Shown here: one piece after another, positions 52,268 to 60,168 of the stretch
Position numbering within the stretch: position 1 is the stretch's first letter
How the letters are laid out: the number at the start of each line of letters is the position of its first letter
From: CAJQHT01 sp038123275
GTDB taxonomy: Bacteria; Pseudomonadota; Alphaproteobacteria; Rickettsiales; UBA1997
NCBI GenBank assembly: GCA_038123275.1
Contig: JAYORG010000003.1
Location: 1-64,000, forward strand
Direction of reading: 5' to 3'
Length of the DNA: 64,000 nt
The notes under the pieces: model-generated
The model's input: the letters and a program-made list of their open reading frames with translations, nothing else
What the model was told of the DNA's origin: nothing
Database searches by the model: none
Position numbers and translations under genes: made by a program

Positions 52268-53281
52268 TTATCTTGTTAAAAAAGATTGCCCCCTAGATAC
52301 CCTATCACGCCAATAATCAAGCAAGTCTTTCATGGTATCTTCAAAGCTAATTTGAGCCTTCCAACCAGTATGATTAGAAAATTTTGTCATATCTGGAACC
52401 TGCAAGTCAGCATCAATTGGCCTTAAACGCTCTTTATCAGTAACAACCTTTATTTTATCTTTTGCTGTAGATATAGATATTAAATAATCTAACATCTCTT
52501 TAATTGTACAAGTGTAGGTTCCACCAATATTATAATATTCTCCAGCAACAGGATTAACCGTAACAAGTGTATAATAAGCTTTAACAGCATCCCTTACATC
52601 AGCAAATGTTCTTAAAGAGTCTAAATTACCTGTTTTTACCACTGGATCAATTAACCCCTTTTCAATCATAGCAATTTGTTTAGCAAACGTACTTTCAGCA
52701 AAAACATCTCCTCTTCTAGGGCCTGTATGAGTAAACATTCTAGTTGTCATGACAGTCATACCATAAGCTTCTGCATAATAGCGCCCAACTAAATCTGTAC
52801 CTACTTTTGATATGGCATAAGGGGAAGCTGGGTGAAATGTGCATTCTTCATTAATTGGAAGTTTTTCTTTTGGAACACGTCCAAAAACTTCACTAGAAGC
52901 ACAAACATGTATAATAGACTTTAAATTTGACTTTCTAACTGCTTCTAAGACTCTAGCAGTGCCTTGAATATTTGTTTCAAAAGTATCTAGAGGTGAATCG
53001 AAACTAGTTTTTGGATAGCTTTGTGCTGCTAAGTGAAAAACATAATCAGGCTGAGATTTTTCTATTACATCCTGAATTGATATATAGTCTCTTAAATCTC
53101 CATATAAAATATGGAGCCTATTTTTTTCATTAATCCTGTCAACTAGATGCTCAATATTGTCCATTGGACTTCTCCAACGACACATGCCATAAATTTCCCA
53201 ATTAGTATTTTCAAGAAGAAAGTCAGCCAAATGAGAACCAACCATCCCTGTTATTCCTGTTATTAAAGCTTTTTTTGTCAT
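52268..53281 (-). CDS. GDP-mannose 4,6-dehydratase-like (possibly GDP-heptose 4,6-dehydratase)
   Basis: A 337-residue extended SDR: GITGMVGSHLAD (about 8-19), AAQSYP, Ser in CASSEVFG with the catalytic Glu, and SPYAISKVGTDL (Y-x3-K). The family comprises Gmd and DmhA, which make GDP-4-keto-6-deoxy derivatives of mannose or D-glycero-D-manno-heptose. Directly next to hddA, gmhA, hddC and gmhB, the heptose version is attractive. I use the ATG at 53281, 4 bases after the cysC stop; the longer frame from 53317 would lie within cysC. Confidence 0.8.
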   Translation of the reverse strand: MTKKALITGITGMVGSHLADFLLENTNWEIYGMCRWRSPMDNIEHLVDRINEKNRLHILYGDLRDYISIQDVIEKSQPDYVFHLAAQSYPKTSFDSPLDTFETNIQGTARVLEAVRKSNLKSIIHVCASSEVFGRVPKEKLPINEECTFHPASPYAISKVGTDLVGRYYAEAYGMTVMTTRMFTHTGPRRGDVFAESTFAKQIAMIEKGLIDPVVKTGNLDSLRTFADVRDAVKAYYTLVTVNPVAGEYYNIGGTYTCTIKEMLDYLISISTAKDKIKVVTDKERLRPIDADLQVPDMTKFSNHTGWKAQISFEDTMKDLLDYWRDRVSRGQSFLTR

Positions 53282-53285
53282 TATA

Positions 53286-53891
53286 TTAAAAATTACGTAA
53301 TAAATTTGTATAATCAAATAATAATTTTACATTAAATGATATGTTATTGTTGTTACTATCTATTATTAAATTAGCATTTTTAGGCTCTTCATAGATGTCA
53401 GTAATTCCGGTAAAATTTTTTATTTTATTTGTTAAAGCCTTTTTATATAAACCTTTTGGATCTCTTGTTTTACAAACACTTAGAGGAGAATTAATATAAA
53501 TTTCGTGGTAAAAATCTCCAATAATTTTTTTAGCATTTTCTCTATCTTTAGCGTAAGGAGAAATAAAAGATGTAATAACAATGAAACCAGCATCAGCAAA
53601 AAGCTTTGCTGTTTGTGCAACTCTTCTAATGTTTTCTGAACGATCTTTACTCTCAAAGCCAAGATCTTTGTTTAAACCTTTTCTTATATTATCTCCATCT
53701 AGTACATATGTTTGTATTCCAGAGTTAAATAATTTTAATTGAAGTTCCTGTGCTAAAGATGATTTTCCAGATCCAGAAAGGCCAGTAAACCATAACACAC
53801 CACCTTTATGTCCATTAACTTTTGCGCGATCTATAGCCGATACCTTGCTTAATTCTGTACTTAAATTTTGTGACTTTATATTATCTTTCAT
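53286..53891 (-). CDS. cysC: Adenylylsulfate kinase
   Basis: A 201-residue APS kinase that makes PAPS. P-loop FTGLSGSGKSS (about 35-45), DGDNIRKGLNKDLGF (about 63-77), RSENIRRV and SFISPYAKDR are canonical. Its start shares one base with the cysQ stop. No ATP sulfurylase (cysN/cysD or sat) is visible here. In this setting it likely supplies PAPS to the sulfotransferase at 36150-37082. Confidence 0.96.
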   Translation of the reverse strand: MKDNIKSQNLSTELSKVSAIDRAKVNGHKGGVLWFTGLSGSGKSSLAQELQLKLFNSGIQTYVLDGDNIRKGLNKDLGFESKDRSENIRRVAQTAKLFADAGFIVITSFISPYAKDRENAKKIIGDFYHEIYINSPLSVCKTRDPKGLYKKALTNKIKNFTGITDIYEEPKNANLIIDSNNNNISFNVKLLFDYTNLLRNF

Positions 53892-54679
53892 TACGTAACT
53901 TGAAAAAATGGAACTGTAAAATTATCAATAACATTATATAATATTTCATTTTTATTTAAATCAAGAACTGATCCTCCTGATGCATTAACTATAGCATGAC
54001 CTGCTGCAATATCCCAAGATTTTATAGAAGCTCTTCTTGGATATAAATCAGCTATTCCTTCTGCAATAAGACAAAACTTATAAGAACTAGAAACAGACAT
54101 TAACTGTTTTACTTTAATATTTTTCTTATTTAAATCATCTATAATTTCTGATTTTTCAGGCTCTCTTTGGGTGCAAATAACCACTAAATTATCCTTATTA
54201 TTAGTATTTTTTATCTTAATAAGATTATTGGAATTTTTTGAAAAATCATTAATTTTATAGGCATTGTTGTTAATGTCTGTAAAATATAAAACATCTTTCA
54301 CTGGTAAATAAATTACTCCAAAAACTGATCTGCCATTATCTATTAAAGCTATATTAACTGTAAATTCATCTGATTTTTTTATAAAACTACTAGTTCCATC
54401 AAGTGGGTCAATTAAAAAATATTTATCTTGTTTTGCCGCATTAACATTGGATAACTTGCTATTTTCTTCTGAGACTATTGCTATGTTAGGAAATATTTTG
54501 TTTAGCTGTGTAACAATAAAATTATTTGCAGCTAAATCAGCCTTTGTCACTGGGGACCCATCGGATTTATCAGTGATTGATAGATCTTTATAGTTATCAT
54601 AATAATTCATGATAATTTTACCAGCCTTACCGGCTATATCACAAATAGTATCTATTTCTTTTTTAGAAAAATATATCAC
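53891..54679 (-). CDS. cysQ: 3'(2'),5'-bisphosphate nucleotidase
   Basis: A 262-residue inositol-monophosphatase-fold enzyme that hydrolyses PAP, the inhibitory by-product of sulfotransferases, to AMP. Metal motifs: SEENSK (about 72-77), IDPLDGTSSF and WDIAAGHAIV. Beside cysC this completes PAPS supply and PAP removal. Starts 14 bases after the rfbD stop. Confidence 0.93.
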   Translation of the reverse strand: MIYFSKKEIDTICDIAGKAGKIIMNYYDNYKDLSITDKSDGSPVTKADLAANNFIVTQLNKIFPNIAIVSEENSKLSNVNAAKQDKYFLIDPLDGTSSFIKKSDEFTVNIALIDNGRSVFGVIYLPVKDVLYFTDINNNAYKINDFSKNSNNLIKIKNTNNKDNLVVICTQREPEKSEIIDDLNKKNIKVKQLMSVSSSYKFCLIAEGIADLYPRRASIKSWDIAAGHAIVNASGGSVLDLNKNEILYNVIDNFTVPFFQVT

Positions 54680-54693
54680 TTTTTAAGTAAAAG

Positions 54694-55539
54694 TTAATTT
54701 TTGGACATAAACTTTAATAAATTACTTCTATCCAATCTAGAATTCAATGGTCTTTTAGCTACAGTTTTATAATCAGAAGTTTTTATAGGGTTAATCTTTT
54801 TAACTAATAATTTTTCATTATTATCCTTTAAGTTCTTAACTATTTTAAGAGCAAAATCATACCAAGACATATATTGCTCCTCTACCAAGTGATATATTGT
54901 TTTTGGTGAGTTTTTAATTTTAAAAATTCTATTTATAATTTTAATAGTATTGCTAGCTATGTAATAAGCACTTGTTGGAGAACCTATTTGATCATCAATA
55001 ACATTTATCTCTTCTCTTTCCTTGGCTAATTTTCTTATTGTATTTACAAAGTTTTTTCCATGATCATTCCAAACCCATGAGGTTCTTAATATTATATAAT
55101 TACATCCAGAATTAATAATAGCAATTTCCCCATCTAGTTTTGTCCTTCCATAGTAGTTAAGAGGATTTAAGTTCTTTTTATTATCTTCTTTAAAGGGCTT
55201 ATTGCCAGATCCATCAAATACATAGTCAGTTGAATAATGAATTAAAGAAACATTATTTTTAGCACAATAATTAGCCAAAATTTCTACTGCTTTATGATTT
55301 ATTATATTGGCCAAATTTCTTTCCTCTTCAGCTTTGTTAACATTAGTATATGCTGCTGCATTAATAATAAAATTTGTGGTAGTTAAATTATTAAGAAAGT
55401 TATCTAAGGAATCTAAATCTGAAAAATCTACATCCTGACTAGAAAAAGATCTAATATTAAAATTGTTATATTTTTTAAATTGGTCACAAAGAGCTGAACC
55501 AACCTGTCCATTTTTACCAAAAATTACAATATTTATCAT
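54694..55539 (-). CDS. rfbD: dTDP-4-dehydrorhamnose reductase
   Basis: Last step of dTDP-L-rhamnose synthesis. FGKNGQVGSALC (7-18) is the NADPH site, NAAAYTNVNKAEEE (about 61-74) and STDYVFDG are signatures, and YYGRTKLDGE carries Y-x3-K. Length 281 is normal. It overlaps the glycosyltransferase upstream by 4 bases. Confidence 0.95.
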   Translation of the reverse strand: MINIVIFGKNGQVGSALCDQFKKYNNFNIRSFSSQDVDFSDLDSLDNFLNNLTTTNFIINAAAYTNVNKAEEERNLANIINHKAVEILANYCAKNNVSLIHYSTDYVFDGSGNKPFKEDNKKNLNPLNYYGRTKLDGEIAIINSGCNYIILRTSWVWNDHGKNFVNTIRKLAKEREEINVIDDQIGSPTSAYYIASNTIKIINRIFKIKNSPKTIYHLVEEQYMSWYDFALKIVKNLKDNNEKLLVKKINPIKTSDYKTVAKRPLNSRLDRSNLLKFMSKN

Positions 55540-56420
55540 CCTCTAGCTTCACCGTTTTTTTTAAAAGGCTTAAGATTAAATAGAAAACAAAAAATTCCAG
55601 AAATAAAACCAAGATTCTTAGCCAGCTTTTGATGATTAAATAATAAATTAAACAAACCTAAAATAATATTTAGAATCATTAATCTAAGTGAGGACTTTAA
55701 AGCGGTAAGATATCCAACTCTCTTTCTCTTCCAGCGTAGCTTTGATAGGTACATATGAAGATTTCTTTTGTATATATTACGAAATGTCTTATTGGATGAG
55801 CCTCCACCAATATGAAATCCATAGTTATTACTAAAAATAATACATTTATAGTTATTCTTAACTACCCTATAACATATCTCATCATCCTCATAAAACATAA
55901 AAGTATCATTATCATAAAAACCTATTTTATTAAAAATAGACATCTTGAGAAATACGATTGCTCCTATTACATATTTTACGGAATAGTTTTTGTCTATTTT
56001 GGTAATTAAATTTTTTAAAACTATTTCTTTTTGTCTTTTTATATCTACATCTTGTTTTGGATAATTTTCTAGCAATAAAGGTGCCCCAAGGGCATAATCA
56101 TCATTTTTATCCATTGATTTAATTATTACATCAATATCTTGTTCAAAGATAAAGGCATCTGGGTTAAGTATTAAAGCATAATCTGTTTTAACTTTTTGTA
56201 ATGCAGCATTATTAGCTCTTCCATAGCCAATATTTTGATTTAGTTTAATTAGGTTAACTTTAGGAAAATTATCTTGAATTATTTTTGTGGTTTCATCTTG
56301 ACTATTATTATCAACAACAAAGACATTATATTTTTTAAAATTAATCTTTTCTAAACAGGATCTTATGACAGCAGAGCTTTCAAAAGTAACTATTATTATA
56401 GATAATTTACTATCTTTCAT
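55536..56420 (-). CDS. Family 2 glycosyltransferase (rhamnosyltransferase-like), copy 2
   Basis: A 294-residue GT2 enzyme: SIIIVTFESSAVIRSCL at the start, VVDNNSQDETT, ILNPDAFIF (metal site) and the acceptor region MFYEDDEICYRV. C-terminal hydrophobic segments suggest membrane association. Its first 75 residues are nearly identical to those of the neighbouring copy at 56421-57299, while the second halves differ. Followed by rfbD with a 4-base overlap; a rhamnosyl donor is likely. Confidence 0.85.
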   Translation of the reverse strand: MKDSKLSIIIVTFESSAVIRSCLEKINFKKYNVFVVDNNSQDETTKIIQDNFPKVNLIKLNQNIGYGRANNAALQKVKTDYALILNPDAFIFEQDIDVIIKSMDKNDDYALGAPLLLENYPKQDVDIKRQKEIVLKNLITKIDKNYSVKYVIGAIVFLKMSIFNKIGFYDNDTFMFYEDDEICYRVVKNNYKCIIFSNNYGFHIGGGSSNKTFRNIYKRNLHMYLSKLRWKRKRVGYLTALKSSLRLMILNIILGLFNLLFNHQKLAKNLGFISGIFCFLFNLKPFKKNGEARG

Positions 56421-57299
56421 TTATCCTCTAGCTTTACCATCTTTATTAAAAGCTTTTAAGCCAATAAAATGAGCTAAACATCCCATAGCAAAAGCAAATT
56501 TAGAAACTACTTTCTCTATATTAAACTTAAATATATTAAAAATTGATTCCAGTAAATATATTAAAATTAATCTTAAAGTGGCTCTTTTAACATTAATCCA
56601 GCTCTTTCTTCTTCTTTTCCAATAAGATTTAGACCATCCTAAATGCCAAAACCTACGATAAATTGTTCTTAGAGTTTTTTTACTAGAGCCAGCACCTAGG
56701 TGATAGGCAATTGAATTATTAATCACAACATTCTTATATCCATTATCTAAAGATCTTTGTGATATTTCATTATCCTCAGAAAACATAAAAATATTTTCAT
56801 CAAAAAAACCTATTTTTCTAAAAATATTCATATTAATAAACATTACACCTCCAATAATAAAATTTGAAATTGTGTATCTGTCCTTTCCTGTTAGTTTATT
56901 GACTTTTTTCCTTTCTTTATCTAAGTCATTTAAATATCTATTATGAAATGTATTAGGACTAGCAATGGCAAAATTTTGATTTTCATCCATAACCTTAATT
57001 GCATTTTCTAAATCTTTTTCAAACATAAAAGCATCAGGATTAATGATTAAAGCATAATCTGTGTTAGCTTGTCTTAATGCAATATTATTAGCTCTACCGT
57101 AGCCAATATTCTGATTTAATTTAATTAAATTAACTTTTGGAAAATCTTCTTTGATTATTGAGGTGGTGTCATCTTGACTATTATTATCAACAACAAAAAC
57201 ATCATATTTCTTAAAATTAATTTTTTCTAAACAAGTCCTAATAACCAAAGAACTTTCAAATGTAACTATTATTATAGATAATTTATTGTGTTTTTTCAT
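56421..57299 (-). CDS. Family 2 glycosyltransferase (rhamnosyltransferase-like), copy 1
   Basis: A 292-residue GT2 enzyme with SIIIVTFESSLVIRTCL, VVDNNSQDDTT, IINPDAFMF (metal site) and MFSEDNEISQRS. A run of basic residues (WKRRRKSW) precedes the C-terminal hydrophobic part. It abuts copy 2 exactly, with no base between the stop and the next start, and both end in a Lys/Gly-Ala-Arg-Gly tail, consistent with tandem duplication. Confidence 0.85.
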   Translation of the reverse strand: MKKHNKLSIIIVTFESSLVIRTCLEKINFKKYDVFVVDNNSQDDTTSIIKEDFPKVNLIKLNQNIGYGRANNIALRQANTDYALIINPDAFMFEKDLENAIKVMDENQNFAIASPNTFHNRYLNDLDKERKKVNKLTGKDRYTISNFIIGGVMFINMNIFRKIGFFDENIFMFSEDNEISQRSLDNGYKNVVINNSIAYHLGAGSSKKTLRTIYRRFWHLGWSKSYWKRRRKSWINVKRATLRLILIYLLESIFNIFKFNIEKVVSKFAFAMGCLAHFIGLKAFNKDGKARG

Positions 57300-57328
57300 T
57301 CTATGGATAATTTATTTTATTTTTTTAT

Positions 57329-58141
57329 TTACCAATCACAATTAAAACAAGTGCCAACAAATCTCTTTCCTTTATATTTGTTTTTTACGTAGCTTAGGTT
57401 ATTATAAAAACTTTGATCTAAAGTACCTGACCCTCTATGAAAGCAGTTAAATTGTATTACTTTAGTTAAAATTTTATGATTAAAACGAGCGTTAAAACTA
57501 AAATCTTCTGAGTAAAGGTGAAAATCTAAGTTTTCATCAAATTTTAAATTAAAATTTTTAATCAGGCTTGAATGAACAATTAGACAACAGCAATCTAAGC
57601 TATCCACCTCCATCTCTTTTTTTGGTCTTAATTGCTTTCTTGAAGTAAAAAATAATTCATCTCCAACCCTTAGCAACTCTTCTCTTGCCCAAGAAAATTG
57701 CACAGAATTATTATCTTTAAAATAAGATTCATGATTAAGAGTAAAATAGTTACTAGAGCGGAAACCCTGTTTTATAGCTCCAATAGAAGTTCTTTTATAT
57801 TTAATTGGCAAGAATCTTTCTCTTTTTCTAAAATCAATTCTAAATCTTTTTTTTACTCCTGTTGGTCCGTAAATAGAATTTGTATTTAAATTTTTTAATT
57901 TTTCTAAAGTATCTTCTAAAAAAGCAAAGTCTTGATGACAAAAGACAATCCAAGAATCTTTAATTTTGTTACTTAAAATTTGATCATTAATAAATGAATT
58001 ATAACGCTTAGAGATTCCAATATTTTCTTTTTTGTTATCAAAAATAGTAATATCATATTTATTCATGAATTTGTTATTTGCAATAGTTCTATCAAAACAA
58101 TCAAAATTATTAACAACTGTTACTATTTTTAAATTATTCAT
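57329..58141 (-). CDS. GT-A glycosyltransferase-like protein
   Basis: A 270-residue protein with KIVTVVNNFDCFDRTI as the first strand-helix, ITIFDNKKENIGISKRYN and the acidic motif FCHQDFAFLED (about 87-97) where GT2 enzymes place D-x-D, then a late FHLYSEDFSFNARF with catalytic-type acidic residues. Similar in plan to the protein at 27149-27898. Donor unknown. It follows rfbA by 6 bases. Confidence 0.65.
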   Translation of the reverse strand: MNNLKIVTVVNNFDCFDRTIANNKFMNKYDITIFDNKKENIGISKRYNSFINDQILSNKIKDSWIVFCHQDFAFLEDTLEKLKNLNTNSIYGPTGVKKRFRIDFRKRERFLPIKYKRTSIGAIKQGFRSSNYFTLNHESYFKDNNSVQFSWAREELLRVGDELFFTSRKQLRPKKEMEVDSLDCCCLIVHSSLIKNFNLKFDENLDFHLYSEDFSFNARFNHKILTKVIQFNCFHRGSGTLDQSFYNNLSYVKNKYKGKRFVGTCFNCDW

Positions 58142-58147
58142 GATAAA

Positions 58148-59041
58148 CTACTTTGAAATGCTTTCTAAATAATTACGATAAGGAGAACCTTTTTTATAGC
58201 TTTTAATAAGATTTAAGAACTGTTCTTTATCAATTAAATTTTTAAGATATACCAATTCTTCTATGCAGGCAATCTTTAGACCTTGCCTTTTTTCAATTGT
58301 TTGAATAAATCCAGCTGAATCAATTAGCGAATCTGGTGTTCCGGCATCAAGCCAAGCAAAACCTCTTCTAAACTTAACAACCCCTAGTTGATTTTTCTCT
58401 AAATATTTTTTATTAACATCAGTAATCTCCAATTCACCACGAGGTGATGGCTTTAGATTTTTGGAGATTTGAATTACTTCATTATTATAAAGATAAATTC
58501 CTGTGACTGCTAAATTAGATTTTGGATTTTGCGGTTTTTCTTCTAAAGAGATTGCTTTTTCTTCATTTTCATCAAGCTCAACTACGCCATATCTTTCTGG
58601 ATCAGAAACATTATAAGCAAATATATAAGCCCCCAACTCTCCATTGTTAATTTTTTCAAAATTTTCCTGTAGAGCACTTTTTTTAATACTACTAATTTCA
58701 GAGCCATAAAATATATTATCTCCTAGAATTAAACAAACTGGATCGTTCTTTATAAATTTTTCACCAATAATAAAAGCTTCAGCAATGCCTTTTGGATTAT
58801 TCTGTATGGCATATTCTAATTTAATGCCAAATTTAGACCCATCTCCTAAGAATTTTTTAATATGAGGTGTGTCATATGGAGTGCTTATAATTAATATTTC
58901 AGTAATGTTAATATTAATTAAAGTTGCAAGTGGATAGTAAATCATTGGTTTGTCGTAAACTGGTAAAAGCTGTTTACTAATGACATGAGTAAGAGGTGCT
59001 AATCTAGTTCCAGAACCTCCAGCGAGAATTATTCCCTTCAT
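58148..59041 (-). CDS. rfbA: Glucose-1-phosphate thymidylyltransferase
   Basis: First step of dTDP-L-rhamnose synthesis (297 residues). LAGGSGTRLAPLT at the start, KQLLPVYDKPMIYYPL, LGDNIFYG with the metal Asp (about 111), and RGFAWLDAGTPDSL are typical of RmlA. It is the first gene of the minus-strand run that ends at gmhB, and marks the right edge of the island beside trpD. Confidence 0.96.
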   Translation of the reverse strand: MKGIILAGGSGTRLAPLTHVISKQLLPVYDKPMIYYPLATLININITEILIISTPYDTPHIKKFLGDGSKFGIKLEYAIQNNPKGIAEAFIIGEKFIKNDPVCLILGDNIFYGSEISSIKKSALQENFEKINNGELGAYIFAYNVSDPERYGVVELDENEEKAISLEEKPQNPKSNLAVTGIYLYNNEVIQISKNLKPSPRGELEITDVNKKYLEKNQLGVVKFRRGFAWLDAGTPDSLIDSAGFIQTIEKRQGLKIACIEELVYLKNLIDKEQFLNLIKSYKKGSPYRNYLESISK

Positions 59042-59057
59042 TACTAAATTTTAATTA

Positions 59058-59063
59058 TTGACA
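59058..59063 (+). promoter_or_regulatory. Candidate -35 element before trpD
   Basis: A perfect TTGACA lies in the 94-base divergent gap between rfbA and trpD. No good -10 follows at 17-18 bases (GATCTT/ATCTTA), so the assignment is weak. Confidence 0.2.
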
Positions 59064-59135
59064 AAATAAATTACTAGAAAGATCTTAATAAAGTAATTTT
59101 AAAATTCTATAACTAATCAATAACCTCATAGTTTA

Positions 59136-60152
59136 ATGAAAAATTTTAAAGATTTTATTCATTTATTAAAAAATAATAGATCAATTACTGATGATGAATC
59201 ATATCAAGCCTTTTCTTTAATTGCTGATGGCAAGGCTAATAATAATGAAATTAAAGAATTTCTAATATTAATTAATGAAATAGGAATAAATGAGTCATTG
59301 TTATTTGGAGCAGCAAAGTCTTTAAACGAAAGATCTATTAAGATAAAAGCCCCTAAAGAAGCGATAGATGTTTGTGGCACAGGAGGAGATGGAAGTAATA
59401 GCCTTAATATTTCAACTACTGTATCTATTATTGTTGCTTCTATGGGAATTCCAGTTGCAAAACATGGTAATAAAGCTGTATCATCTCAATCTGGTTCAGC
59501 AGATATTTTTTCACAATTAGGAATTAAGCTAGATAAAAATAAAGAAGAAGTCCAAAATTCATTAAAAAACAATAATTTAGCCTTTATTTTTGCTCCACTT
59601 TACCACCCTGCTTTAAAAAATGTAGCAATTGCTAGAAAAGAGTTAGGCATTAGAACTATTTTTAACTTTTTAGGACCACTTTTAAACCCAGCACAAACAA
59701 AATATCAATTAATTGGATGTTGCGATCAAAAAATAGCTAGTATAATGCTTAAAGTTTGTTCGCGCTTAAATAAAGAAAAATGTTTTATCGTAACAGGAGA
59801 AGATGGAATGGATGAAATTTCAATTAGCGCTAATACTATAATTAATAAAATGGATAATAAAAATTCTTTTAAAAAAGTTATTTTTAATCCTGAAGAATAT
59901 GGAATTAAAAAGCGATCTATTAAGCTAATAGAAGGTAAAAATCCTGAATATAATGCTGTGCAATTAATAAATTTACTTAAAGGAAATATAAACAATGAAA
60001 AGGACCGGGCTTATTTTGATATTGTTACCTTAAATTGTGCAGCTGCCTTGATTGTGTCAGGGAAATTTCAAGAATTTAATACGGCTATTGTATCAGCTCA
60101 AAATCAAATTAAAAGTGGCAAAGCATATGAGTATTTAAACCTTTTAAAGTAA
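59136..60152 (+). CDS. trpD: Anthranilate phosphoribosyltransferase
   Basis: Second step of tryptophan synthesis, joining anthranilate and PRPP. DVCGTGGDGSNSLNIST (about 78-94) is the PRPP loop, KHGNKAVSSQSGSAD (about 109-123) binds pyrophosphate and anthranilate, and the MDEIS motif near residue 227 binds metal. Length 338 is normal. It stands alone here, away from other trp genes, and marks the return to housekeeping chromosome. Confidence 0.96.
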   Translation: MKNFKDFIHLLKNNRSITDDESYQAFSLIADGKANNNEIKEFLILINEIGINESLLFGAAKSLNERSIKIKAPKEAIDVCGTGGDGSNSLNISTTVSIIVASMGIPVAKHGNKAVSSQSGSADIFSQLGIKLDKNKEEVQNSLKNNNLAFIFAPLYHPALKNVAIARKELGIRTIFNFLGPLLNPAQTKYQLIGCCDQKIASIMLKVCSRLNKEKCFIVTGEDGMDEISISANTIINKMDNKNSFKKVIFNPEEYGIKKRSIKLIEGKNPEYNAVQLINLLKGNINNEKDRAYFDIVTLNCAAALIVSGKFQEFNTAIVSAQNQIKSGKAYEYLNLLK

Positions 60153-60168
60153 GGTTGCATTCAGCTAA

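Noticed and set aside
11748..59041. Prophage or integrative element carrying the island
   Set aside because: No integrase, transposase, phage structural gene, tRNA border or flanking direct repeats could be found.
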